A DNA stretch of 64,000 bases from Capillidium heterosporum (Eukaryota; Entomophthoromycota; Entomophthoromycetes; Entomophthorales; Capillidiaceae): NCBI GenBank assembly GCA_016630905.1, contig WBMQ01000014.1:744001-808000 (forward strand), read 5' to 3'. The first letter of the stretch is position 1. The number at the start of each line of letters is the position of its first letter. The translations under genes and the position numbers were made by a program. Positions 11,966 through 22,775 of the stretch are shown piece after piece. Below the pieces are notes generated by a model, which was given only the letters and a program-made list of their open reading frames with translations, searched no databases and had not been told where the DNA came from.

Positions 11966-13498
11966 ATGCTACTGAGCCCTCAGACTGAACTATATACGAG
12001 CCATGCCTGTGATTATTGCTTCGTACGCAAGACCAGGTGCGACCGTAAGCTACCTATATGTGCCAGTTGTAAGGAAAAGTCGGAAGTGTGCACTTATCAG
12101 AAGCAAAAACGACGTAATCGCAATCTTCCCAACCAGGGCAAGTTCAACTTGACAACCAATCTATTTCTGCTGAAGGGGAAACAGGTCGTCCAAGTTCTAC
12201 CCGAGAAGAAATCCATTATCGATTGCAATCACCCTCTTGTATTCAAAGTCCTACTAAACTACTACAAGAACACCTGCTTCCACAACCTCATCAAGAACTA
12301 CAAAGTCAAGGTTAGCGTCTACGACCCCATCTTAGTCCAGAAACTGCAAGAATCAATTATGCCAGGCTTTAGAGAGGTAGCCCTCAAGACAATCACCAAC
12401 TTGGAGTTTATGAACCTGTTCCAAAATGCCTTAGACTGTTATTTCAAGTACCAAAACCCATTCCAGCCTTTGTTCATCCGATCTCAATTCGACCTCGGTT
12501 CCAAGAGTTTGCTCCTCAAGCTCGTCTTAATGGTTGCAGGGCTTACTTATCTCAACGACCAAGCCGGTATGATACAGATCCTCCTCGAACTAATATTCAT
12601 CATTTTGAAAAATACGTGGCATATACCTCAATTAGATACGATGCAAGCTACAATACTGCTGGTTCTACTTGACATCAAGCACGCCCCTCTTCAAAAGCTG
12701 AAAAGTTCAGCTCGATTCTTCCTCGTTCGCATGGCCCAGGCCCTAGGGCTGCATCAAGACGATCTTTCGATATCGATTGCAGTTGGCTTGAGGATTGAAC
12801 GATATCTGGCCTTGAACTTCCTGACCCATCACAACCTCATCTACTGTTGCGGCCTTAAACGAGACACTGTCGCTATGGATCCTAGTTTAGTCACTAAGTT
12901 CGACTGGCATCAGATGGACATGGACTTGAGCTTAGACTGGGAAACGCAATTGGTTGTAATTATTAGTGGCTTTAAGGGTAACATGCTGGATGTCATGCTC
13001 AAGCTGGTGCGATGGATCAGTATAAACGACAGCCAGCGCGACGCCGACTTCAAGCAGTTGATCCTGCTAGATGAAATCATCAAGGAAAAGTCAATCTCTG
13101 ACTTGCGTACCCTATATATACTGCAGATCCAACCTACATTCCAGGATACTTACCAGAAGCACCTCCTCAACGACCTCATCAAATTTGTCTTAATCCACTA
13201 CCTCATCCTGCAATTACAAATACATACCTACCTCTTTGAGACTAAGCATACCGACCGACCCAGGTTCCTCTCTGATTTAAAGCGCATGTTGACTTTGACC
13301 ACCAACTTCAAAACCAAGTTTAGGTCGCTGACCATCGACTTTGCCAAATTGATCGCCGGCACTTTCCTCAACAAGTTCTTTAATCATAAAAAGGAGGCCC
13401 TACATCAGATCAAAACTATGCAGGTGGGTACGTCGTATCAACCTTACTTAATCCTTCTAAACTTATATCTGATCCAGGATGATCAACCAGTAAATTAA
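11966..13498 (+). CDS. Zn2Cys6 transcription factor, paralogue 1 (TF1)
   Basis: Single exon, 510 residues. A Gal4-type zinc cluster lies at the N-terminus: Cys15, 18, 25, 32, 35 and 42 in CX2CX6CX6CX2CX6C spacing, followed by a basic linker (QKQKRRNRN). The middle contains the fungal-specific regulatory domain, marked by the typical RFFLVRMAQALGLHQD block. The rest is helical and leucine-rich. It aligns end to end with TF2 and TF3 in this window, clearly as paralogues. Family members bind CGG triplets, usually as dimers, and regulate metabolism or drug response. Genes for an acyl-CoA synthetase (next, same strand) and P450s are nearby, so lipid or hydrocarbon metabolism is a testable guess. 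The ATG at 11966 matches the start used by both paralogues. Confidence 0.92.
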   Translation: MLLSPQTELYTSHACDYCFVRKTRCDRKLPICASCKEKSEVCTYQKQKRRNRNLPNQGKFNLTTNLFLLKGKQVVQVLPEKKSIIDCNHPLVFKVLLNYYKNTCFHNLIKNYKVKVSVYDPILVQKLQESIMPGFREVALKTITNLEFMNLFQNALDCYFKYQNPFQPLFIRSQFDLGSKSLLLKLVLMVAGLTYLNDQAGMIQILLELIFIILKNTWHIPQLDTMQATILLVLLDIKHAPLQKLKSSARFFLVRMAQALGLHQDDLSISIAVGLRIERYLALNFLTHHNLIYCCGLKRDTVAMDPSLVTKFDWHQMDMDLSLDWETQLVVIISGFKGNMLDVMLKLVRWISINDSQRDADFKQLILLDEIIKEKSISDLRTLYILQIQPTFQDTYQKHLLNDLIKFVLIHYLILQLQIHTYLFETKHTDRPRFLSDLKRMLTLTTNFKTKFRSLTIDFAKLIAGTFLNKFFNHKKEALHQIKTMQVGTSYQPYLILLNLYLIQDDQPVN

Positions 13499-14506
13499 CA
13501 CATCACATCTGTACATAAGAAGCGGTATTCATGTATATTGTAATTTTATTCTGGAGTAAAAAAGACATTGTATTATATATATATAATAGTTTAGATATAA
13601 TTAACTTTTCCTTTAAACTGATGCTATTTACAATATATAGTTTGAAATTTAGATAAACTACAATTGACTTCAATTTAAGCGTTGATACAAGGTAGAGTTT
13701 ATTTTACAATACAGTTCAAGATCGACACTATATCGGCATTCTCCTGTTTACTGACAATGTGTATGCCTCATGATTTGACTCCTTCAATAACTTGATTGAG
13801 AATCGACAACAGATGAATGGAGTTTGTAGGAATATACCTTGTCTTTTTACGTGCTAGGTAAAATGATTTAGCATCTAAAATATACAGATGGCTGTGGTAC
13901 GGATAGGTATCAGCCATTTTATTCAAAAAGGCTGACTGTAGCACTTTTACAAAGGTTTAAATGATACGCAACCTGATCATTGAAGGTATGAATGTGGTTT
14001 TTATATTTCCGATCATATTAAAGGACCTTTTAAGCTTACAAGGATGTCACAAAGTATCAAATCCCAAAACTGACAGAATGTTCCTAACAGCTTTTTATTA
14101 CTTTTAGATTCTTTAGCACTTTTGATGAAATAGAAGATGGATATATACATAGTGATCCCTACTATCGAAACAAATATTAAGTTTCTTCCCAATTTACAGC
14201 TTTTACTAATACTCTCTTTGTTGGTAATGGGTATTCTACTTGGCAATAGCTATCAAGTTCAAGCTAAATATTAGTTCACCCTTAAGTCAAAGTGTAAATG
14301 CCTATTCGAGAAATTTCAAAATTTGAAATTGCGTGGCAAAGTAAATTGAAATTTGACTATCGCCTTTTCAGGTCACGCTTCTGCAAATTGATCGAAAACA
14401 TTGGGGTTATGTGATGCCGACAATAGTTGTCGAAAATATATTGAAAAATAGGAAAGGATAATCGCAACAACTCTTAGCAACTTCAGCAAACGTAACCAAC
14501 TTAAGT
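13499..14506. other. Intergenic between TF1 and acyl-CoA synthetase
   Basis: AT-rich, with an AT-repeat just after the TF1 stop. It contains the synthetase promoter. A minus-strand open stretch at 14013-14246 lacks an ATG start and is not taken as a gene. Confidence 0.5.
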
Positions 14507-16782
14507 ATGGAGGCCCCCAAATTACAAAGATTCACTATTGAAGTGGAAAACAGCAAAGGACCAAACCATACAAGTCAGCATTCATTTTAAATGGTGTACA
14601 TAATATACTAACCTATTTTAAAAAGGTATTTACAGGCATGTAGACTATACTGAGACGACCTTCGGTAGAGGCAACATCCCCTGCAACAACTATTATGAAG
14701 TCTTACTCAAAGGTAAATTTCTCTTTATTCATTTATAAACCGATTCCAAAGCACTTGAGAAACGCGGACCCAACAAATCTATGCTCGGTATGCGTACCGT
14801 TGACCCAGCTACCAAGAAGTTAGGTCAATACAGCTGGCAGACTTACGGCGAAGTAAAACCAAGAATCGACAACTTCGCTTCCGGTTTAATTTACCTCAAC
14901 AAGCTCCACAATCTGAACCAGGCAGTTTCGCAATGGTCACTAGGTATCTACGCAGTTAACCGTCCCGAATGGGATATGGCCGCCATAGCAGCTTCACGTC
15001 AGAACCTGGTCTTCGTACCCCTTTATGATACCTATGGGCCAAAGAGCTTGAGATTTACCATTGACCACAGCGAGATAAAGATGGTCGTCGTCAGTTTGAA
15101 CCGTATCCACAGCTTGCTATCGGTCTTGAAAGGTAGCACCCAAAAGATGGTGATAATCTGCATGGATGCCTTAGATGACTCGGTCGAAGGTTCTATCCCT
15201 TTCACTTTAAAGGCGTGGGCACAGTCCATGGGCCATACGATTTTGGACTTCCAAGGAGTTGAAGCCTTAGGACATGCCAACTTCATCGAGCCCAATTTAG
15301 GGACCTTGGATGACACTTTCACCTACTGCTACACCTCTGGTACTACTGGGAACGCCAAGGGAGTCATCTTAACTAATCTCAACATCATGTCCCAGGTCGC
15401 CAACGCAGTACATTGGGTCGTAAATTTCGAGGAGAAGGACTACTGCTTCTACTCATTTTTGCCTTTGGCTCATGTAGTTGGTCTGACGTCGACAGTGTCA
15501 GTCCTATTTAACGGTGGTAGTATCGGCTATTACTCGGGGAATATCCTTAATTTCATCGACGACATCCAAACTTTGCGACCCAGCTTCGTTGCTCTAGTAC
15601 CTAGAGTCATGAACCGTATCTACGATCAAGTTATGGAACGGTTCAATTCCAGTATCTTAAGTCCAATCCTCCACAAGGCACTTCAGACCAAGATCAAGCA
15701 TTTCAAGGAAACAGGATCGGTGCACCATCCCCTACTGGATAAGCTAATATTCAACAAGACAGCGATGGCCCTAGGTGGCAGACAGGATCTGTTGGGAGTC
15801 GGCAGTGCTCCTATTTCGGGCAAGGTGTTGGATTTCATCCGAGTTACCATGACATCCAAAGTTAGTGAAGGTATTTGTTCATTACAATCCAATTAATTTA
15901 TCATTTTTGCTATAGGGTATGGACTAACTGAGACTACTGGCCTCTGCGTCGGTACACACTCTTTGGAGACTACGACTGGCCACGTTGGTGGACCCAGCTT
16001 CAAGTAGCTATGCCTTTTACATTGAAAACTAACATTCAATAAACATTTAGGGCCGAGATAAAGCTGGTCAGCATACCCGAGATGAACTACTTGGTCACCG
16101 ACAAGCCATATCCTCGCGGTGAAGTTGCTATCCGGGGCCCCTTGGTCTTCAAAGGCTACCTCAAGGATCCCACTAAGACAGCCGAAGCCTTCGATGACCA
16201 AGGTTGGTTTTTGTCAGGCGATGTAGGTATGATCAACGAAAATGGATGTCTCACCATCATCGACCGCAAAAAAAACATCTTCAAACTCTCTCAAGGTAAC
16301 ATTTAAAATTATAAATACTTTACTTACCTAGCAACAACAGGTGAGTACATCGCCCCCGAGAAGGTAGAGAAGATCTACTCGACCAACAGCAAGCTGGTGC
16401 AAGTCTTTGTCTACGGTAACTCATTCGAGTCCTACCTCATCGGCATCGCGGTCCCTGATCCAGTCGCCTTTACACCCTGGGCCCAAAAGATTAGCGAAAA
16501 CTCCAATGCCAGCTTCGAACAGCTGTGTAAGGATAAGAAAGTCATCCAAGCCGTCCTCCAGGAGCTCAAGGATGTCGGTCTACAATTTAACCTCAAGGGG
16601 TAATTTTTTAATTTAGCTATTTTAACTAACTGGGACCTAGGTTCGAACAGGTCCAGAAGCTGTACCTAGATACCATCCCGTTGACTGTAGAGGGAGGCCA
16701 CTTGACCCCAACCTTGAAAATCAAGCGTAAGGAGGTAAGCGAACTTTATAAGCCTATCATTGATAAACTGTATGGGAAATAA
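14507..16782 (+). CDS. Long-chain acyl-CoA synthetase (FAA/Lcf-like)
   Basis: Seven exons: 14507-14573, 14626-14712, 14752-15870, 15916-16003, 16051-16295, 16341-16599 and 16642-16782 (last acceptor possibly one base earlier), giving about 668 residues, normal for the family. The AMP-binding signature [14 protein letters not shown] is near residue 240; the adenylation motifs [17 protein letters not shown] (about 504) and [19 protein letters not shown] (about 524) are in order. The enzyme activates long-chain fatty acids to acyl-CoA with ATP, feeding lipid synthesis or beta-oxidation. No C-terminal SKL-type peroxisomal signal is present (ends LYGK). It lies between two converging Zn2Cys6 paralogues, which may regulate it. 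The first donor (GTCAGC) is non-standard, so the first exon is the least certain part. Confidence 0.88.
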
Positions 16783-17135
16783 AATTTGAGTAAGAGGTAA
16801 TTGCTTGATATCGAATTGATTTTAAAAGCTTGGAGTATTAAATTTGAGATATAAGCATTTCGTTATTCAGTACAAGTTATAGTATTTTCACTATTATATA
16901 GTTAGCTTCATACATTTTTATCATATATGCTAATATGATGTATGATATACAAGTACTAGTCTAGGTATAGGTTTGTTTTAGCAACATATATCAAATATGT
17001 TGCATATTTACCATCGTCAAATTAATAAAAAGGTTGTCAACAAATACTAATGCTACGCTGGATATATATTAATGCTGGATGTTTATTTAAATTAATTTTA
17101 CAATTTACATAATGCCGTTTCATATACACTTCAAT
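16783..17135. other. Convergent 3' intergenic spacer
   Basis: AT-rich DNA between the 3' ends of the synthetase gene and TF2. No feature seen. Confidence 0.5.
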
Positions 17136-18695
17136 CTATCCATTGGCTGCTACAGGTTGATTAGTTTGCTTAACTTGTGGATGGTCCTGAATCAGATACA
17201 AATTTAGGAGGATGAGGTATGGTTTGTACAACGTACCCACCTCCATACCCTGGATCCCCTGCACGGTCTTCTCTTTACGTGAATTGAAAAACTTGGTGAG
17301 GAAGGTACCAGCCGCCAGCTTGGCGTAATCAATTGTTAACGACTTGTACTTGGTCTGGAACCCAGTTGTCAAAGTCAACATACGCTCCAAATCGCTGAGG
17401 AACCTGGGTCGGTCGGTAAATTTAGTCTCAGCAAGGTAGGTATGGATCTGAAGTTGGAGTACTAAGTAGTGAATTGCGACGAACTTGATTAAATCGTTGA
17501 TGAGGCACTGCCGCTCCTTGTCTTTAAACAGCTTCTGGGATTGAAGTCCATACAGACTACGTAAGTCGGAGATCGATTTCTTCTTGATAATTTCGTCCAG
17601 AAAAACTAGAGCTTTGAAGTCGGCGTCACGCTGACCGTCATACCTACTGACCCACCCTACCATCTTAGCCATGACATCCAGCATGTTGAACTTGAAGTCG
17701 CTGATAACAACTACCAGTTGGGCTTCCCAGTCCAAGTCGGTATTCATGTAGTACCAATCTAGCTTCGTTACCAAGTTGGGATCCATACTGATGACATCGC
17801 GCTTGCAGCCGCAGCAGTAGATGAGGTTATGATGGACTAAATAGTTCAAAGTTAGATAGCGTTCAACCTGCAAGCCAATCCCCATAAATTCGGTTGGGAG
17901 GTCGTGATGCAGGCCTAATGCCTGGGCCATTCGAACAGTAAAGAATCGTGCCGTACTCTGCAGCTTGAGGAGGGGTAGGTATTTAATATCGAGTAAGACT
18001 AAGAGGATGATCGCTTGTAACGTATCCAGGTGAGGAATATGCCATGTTTTGTTTAGGATAGTGAATATGAGTTCGAGGAGGATTTGAATGAGACTGGTGT
18101 GGTCGTTTAGGTAAGTAAGTCCAGTGACCATGAGGGTAAGTTTAAGAAGTAAGCTCTTAGAACTTAGATCGAACTTGGATCGGATGAACAGAGGTTGGAA
18201 GGGGTTCTGATACTTGAAGTAACAGTCTATACTGGCCTGGAGCAACTCTATAAACTCCGAGTTGTCGATCTTCTCAATGGTTGCCTCATTGGCTTTTGGC
18301 GTTATTGTGTCCTGTAGCTTCTGAACTAGGACGGCGTCGTAGTTGTTCATCTTGACCCTGTAGTTTTTGATAAGATGATGGAAGAGGGGGTTCTTGTAGT
18401 AGCCCTGCAGTACTTTGAACACTAAAGGGTGATTGCAGTCGATGATATTGGACTTGTGTTGTTGGACCTGAACGACTCGTTGCCCCTTCAGCAGGAATAG
18501 ATTGGTCGTCAAGTTGAATTTGCCTTGATTGGGGAGGTTGCGTTTCCGTCGCTTCTGCTTCTGGTAAGTGCATACTTCCGACTTTTCCTTGCAGTTGGCA
18601 CATATAGGTAGCTTACGGTCGCACTTGGTTTTGCGTAAAAAGCAGTTGTCGCAGGCGTGGCTCGTGTACAATTCGACTTGCGTGTTTGCTAACAT
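17136..18695 (-). CDS. Zn2Cys6 transcription factor, paralogue 2 (TF2)
   Basis: Single exon, 519 residues, ATG at 18695. The zinc cluster has the same cysteine positions as TF1 (15, 18, 25, 32, 35, 42), and the linker (QKQKRRKRN) is nearly the same. The regulatory domain carries RFFTVRMAQALGLHHD. It aligns with TF1 and TF3 over the full length but has a C-terminal extension of about ten residues after DQPVN-like positions, ending VAANG. It converges on TF1 with the acyl-CoA synthetase between them, and forms a tandem pair with TF3, which lies in the same orientation 4 kb upstream. All three are intact, so recent decay is not evident; sequence divergence lies mainly in the central domain. Confidence 0.92.
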   Translation of the reverse strand: MLANTQVELYTSHACDNCFLRKTKCDRKLPICANCKEKSEVCTYQKQKRRKRNLPNQGKFNLTTNLFLLKGQRVVQVQQHKSNIIDCNHPLVFKVLQGYYKNPLFHHLIKNYRVKMNNYDAVLVQKLQDTITPKANEATIEKIDNSEFIELLQASIDCYFKYQNPFQPLFIRSKFDLSSKSLLLKLTLMVTGLTYLNDHTSLIQILLELIFTILNKTWHIPHLDTLQAIILLVLLDIKYLPLLKLQSTARFFTVRMAQALGLHHDLPTEFMGIGLQVERYLTLNYLVHHNLIYCCGCKRDVISMDPNLVTKLDWYYMNTDLDWEAQLVVVISDFKFNMLDVMAKMVGWVSRYDGQRDADFKALVFLDEIIKKKSISDLRSLYGLQSQKLFKDKERQCLINDLIKFVAIHYLVLQLQIHTYLAETKFTDRPRFLSDLERMLTLTTGFQTKYKSLTIDYAKLAAGTFLTKFFNSRKEKTVQGIQGMEVGTLYKPYLILLNLYLIQDHPQVKQTNQPVAANG

Positions 18696-18756
18696 ATCCC
18701 TAAATTTTGATAAATTTTCTCTTGAAGCTTTGAATTTGACTTTTTTGTCCTGTGGC

Positions 18757-18766
18757 TTTTATATAA
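18757..18766 (-). promoter_or_regulatory. TATA box of TF2
   Basis: On the minus strand TATATAAAAG, about 65 bases before the ATG, at the position matching the TF1 and TF3 TATA boxes. Confidence 0.55.
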
Positions 18767-18781
18767 CGGGACATAGGAAGC

Positions 18782-18801
18782 TATCTGCCGATAGTAGTAT
18801 A
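18782..18801 (-). promoter_or_regulatory. Conserved CGG-type promoter element of TF2
   Basis: Minus-strand 20-mer beginning TATACT and ending CGGCAGATA, 87 bases before the ATG. It aligns with the elements at 11844-11863 and 24390-24409. The inner part CTATC-GGCA-GATAG is also a near palindrome. Confidence 0.55.
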
Positions 18802-21800
18802 GCATGGCAACTGCACCTACCCAACTACATACAAGTTATAATCAAATCACGTTGCCTCAACAACTTCATCCTCGAACACAGCTTCTAAAAAGGCAATACT
18901 CAGTTTGGTAACTCAACTTTTTCCTGCCGGTTGAGCCTGGGTTCTAATTGGCAAATTTATGGCCGAGGTTTTTGCGAGCACTAAATCGAACAATAAATTT
19001 ATTTATAGTTGGTTAAAAATACTTTTGCTCAAGACACACAAGGGTATTTTTGCAATAGCTGGTAGAATTATACATTCAACTTGGAGCAGGATCACGATCA
19101 TTACTAATGGCAAATATATTGTTTTGGGGATATTGATGAAGGTTCGAGTTGCGTTTACCTATTCTACAAACTGTTTGCTTTAAAGATAGGTCCGCATTTC
19201 AAGCAATTAATTATCACTACGATATCCAATCTCTTGGTGACTAAGTGAGCTAAAAGAGCTATTGGTGCAACTGTTGTAATAAGCCTGTATAACCATTAGG
19301 AAAGTCAACAAGTAATGTGCTTATGCTGTCTTGATTGAGCCCTAGGACATCAGATCGGCTCGAACTCTTGATGGTCTGCTTGGCTGGGAGCTAGTAATCA
19401 ACTTTGTTACTAAAAGCAGGTAATTTTCAGATTCAGGTCCAGGTCCGAAATCTACTGCTAATGTACACCACTTGGTAAGCATATGGTTCTATCGTTAATA
19501 GTTGTCAAAAAAGGCAAGTCTGTATGACTATAAAAGGCAAGGCTTTTCAATAAAAGACTCCTAAATTCCCAGCATTCGGACTGTGACCTATATAGAAATA
19601 GCAGAGTTTCCATCATCCAAGCTAAATGGTACCTAATTACTTAACGGCCTATAATTTGTTGAATTTTAAAACTCCTTGTCTCGATTTTATAGATGCGGAT
19701 ATTAGTACTATAAACCTGTTCAATCCAACTTCACTTTGATATAGTACAAACTTGGATCTTTTAAAAACCTGTCTGGTGGGACTAGACAGAACAAACTTAG
19801 ATCCTTGGGGATATCCAATGTAAAAGTTCTGCGGACTTTTTTGAGCCCTTCAAATATTTGGAACGATAACTGGCCAAGATTTGAACAATAAAAAGTATTC
19901 TAGGTCTTTATCTAATCCAGGGATATTATTAATTATAAAATCAATCAATAAATTAGAGATGTCGCACACTACTCAATAAGGGTCTATCTCCAAGTATATT
20001 GAAGAGTATTAGCTTGAAGCATTCTTTATGATGAAGCACTACCAAAAATATTAAGCTTAAATTCAAGGTCTCATGTATTAGTAATAGGCTGTTGATATAC
20101 TCGAATTGTCCTAGTTATAAAGCGTGTCTATTGAGGAGGTATCTCTAACTTATAGCCTTGATTCAATCCCTTTTTCAATAGAGCTTACATTTGTTTAAAT
20201 CAAAACTTATCAACTTGAGCTGGCTAAGGCTAGCAAGCAATGGCCTTTGCACCCTATTCCCATTTAGCAAAGCCTATACAGTCCTATATTCGTCTAGTAA
20301 TGAGAAAAATCAAGATCAAACTATTAATCAGAGATCCGTAGTAGCTTAAGGTTGAAATGTGCATTTTTGATGTATAAGGTATAGTAGTTTATCATAAACC
20401 ATTTTCTTCGGCTGATGAATGAGTAACATTTTCAATAACATATCATACATTTCAAACTCGTACTGCTTAATTTGGGTAAAACGAAATATCTGCATCTTGT
20501 TAAAGGGAGCCGCAGCTATAAATGTCGTTACTTAGTAGCCTAAACTAGTCTAAATGGCAAGTCAACGAGCTATTGATTTTAGAGTGTATTTGACTTTGTT
20601 AGAATGGAGAGGTCATGTCCATATAAAAGGTTCTTGATTATCACCTAAGCATATTGTAATAGCTATATATAGGCGATGTTCTTACATACAAATTAATTGT
20701 TAGAACGGCTATTTTAAATATCAAGCTTCCAAGTTATGACCCTGATTACTATCGGGTATTTCGCTATACTTTTATCAAAGTGGATCTATATGCCATCCAG
20801 GCTCAAGTAACCATACCCAATAAGTCTTAGCGATAATGTTGAGACTCGACTTCAGTAATTGCATCTCATACATAAATTTATGAATTAGGTTACCTGATTA
20901 AAAATATGCAGTAGCAAAAAAAACTTAAATTCTACAACTACAGTATAAACTAAGAATAAAAATAGCTCATTGATTACCTCGGCATATTTACCACCATACA
21001 TGCTTATTGCATTCTATATCTCATTGGAAATACTTTGTTGTGGGGGATGTTCTTTATCCACCAATTTTAGACTAGTAATGTTGAAAGCATGGTGTAGGTA
21101 AATGAAGTTAGTTGATCGGTTCAAAAGATATAAAGAAAATAAGCCACAATAAATTTAAAGTAGACTGCAGTTTCATTATGTTGAGTAAAAGTTGGATAAA
21201 GAAACTATTTAAAGTATACTATAGTTTAAATAACAAACCAATAATTAAGCCCCAAATATAAAAATGTGTACCTCGATCTAGATAACTAACTTCGTCTAGC
21301 ATGATTACATTTCAGAAAGATACTGTCTCATTTATAAAAACTATACCTGTTGATCTTGGATAACCTGACTATTTATAATAAAACACAAAACGCAAACTTA
21401 TCTCTTGAATTCAGTTCTAGTTAAAATTAAAAGTATAGTCGATTAGCTAGAAAACTAAAGCTATTATCATAATAGAAACTGGCCAAAGTCAAAGTGATAG
21501 TCCTTATCACCAATACAGAAGGTTCTACAAAAGTCGCTAGAAACCCAGCGGTAACAAATCTTTTAAAATTTTAATAATACTAAAGGGACTTACCAAAGGA
21601 ATAGTTTCATTCGTAAATAATGGCTCTAGTAGACCTTATAGGATAATCGGCTATTATAAGTGAAAATCAAGTCAAGTAGAATTAAAATGTGTTTACCAGC
21701 CGGAGTCAATCGATACTACTCTCTCATTTTGGAATAGGAAATCGATATAAATTTGTTAGAAAAATATACCTTTACAGAACGCGGTATCTCTAAAGCCAGG

Positions 21801-22775
21801 TTTTGAAAACGAAGAACTAACTTACAAAAGTAACACTAGCCAAAGGTAGCTTACTAGTAATCTCTTCAATCAAGTAAAAAAGCAACAAGTAGGACTAAAA
21901 ACTGTAGTCGATTAGATTTCAGTTGAATTAATTACAAAAGCTAATGCCAAATTTTACCTAAATTCCAAATAAAATATACAAAGGTTACAAAATGAAAAGT
22001 AGATTTGCTTACCATTGTCCATAGCTCGATAATAGTAACCTGAAATTCTCTTTGGTGAGGTCGCCTATTCTACTAAAGTACACTTTCTTTAATAAAACAG
22101 TTGTCATTTTGATAAGCTTGAGAACTTATAGGCTAAGCACTTGTAGTCAATTATGATGTCATTGGCCTAACAGCCTTGGAAATCTAATTAGTGGGACAAC
22201 TATCCATCTATACAAAGAAATAGACGAGTTCTGGAAACTTATATATAAAGTAGTATATTGATAAGTATGTACCCTCATAGATAAATGGGATAGGAAAGGT
22301 TAGTTTTGAATTAGCCTTTAAGGCTACTGTCACGGTTTAGAACAGTTACCGATTAAGCTAGTTTGTAAGGAAGGGCTTGCATCTAGTTTCAAATAGAGGT
22401 GATAGGTATACATCGGCATCAGAGCTACAAGTGAACCTTGGATGCTAAATCCTTCCACCTATCATCTTGAAAGGCAATAGAAAATTCTCTTATCAGCTTT
22501 AGTTATTTGTTAGCTATGACTGGTAGTGCCATAAGAGATGATGTCAAGAGAGATTTATATCGCATGTGTATAGGAAGCTATTGGTATGGTGCTGGACTTG
22601 AAGCGTATTTTAAATTTTGGAAGCTCGTTAGTGCTTTGAGAGAATGTCTGCATATAGGTAGAAGTGTACTACACCAACATAAAATATAATGCCAAATATT
22701 TATTTTGAATAAGATTACAATCTACAAAGATGTTACTCCATATACAACAGGAGCGATGCCAACGGACTGAGTTAG
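18802..22775. other. Long homologous upstream region of TF2
   Basis: 4 kb without a convincing gene. Most of it (to about 22180) is collinear with the DNA upstream of TF3. Anchors are 19370-19490 with 24940-25050, 20430-20720 with 25890-26180, and 22130-22170 with 27540-27575. The rest, 22180-22775, is a spacer to the TF3 stop. A small open stretch at 22507-22689 is not supported. The region fits a duplicated, very long promoter or a non-coding transcript. Confidence 0.65.
20658..20674. promoter_or_regulatory. Conserved distal CTATATATAG box (TF2 upstream region)
   Basis: AATAGCTATATATAGGC is identical at 26115-26131 in the TF3 upstream region, in a stretch otherwise diverged. The core is palindromic and TATA-like, so it could serve a distal promoter for a non-coding or 5'-extended transcript (inference). 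Confidence 0.4.

Noticed and set aside
14013-14246. Minus-strand frame with one hydrophobic helix
   Set aside because: No ATG at its start, AT-rich codons and no homology pattern.
22507-22689. Small plus-strand frame between the TF2 and TF3 units
   Set aside because: It lies in a spacer and has no conserved counterpart or recognisable motif.
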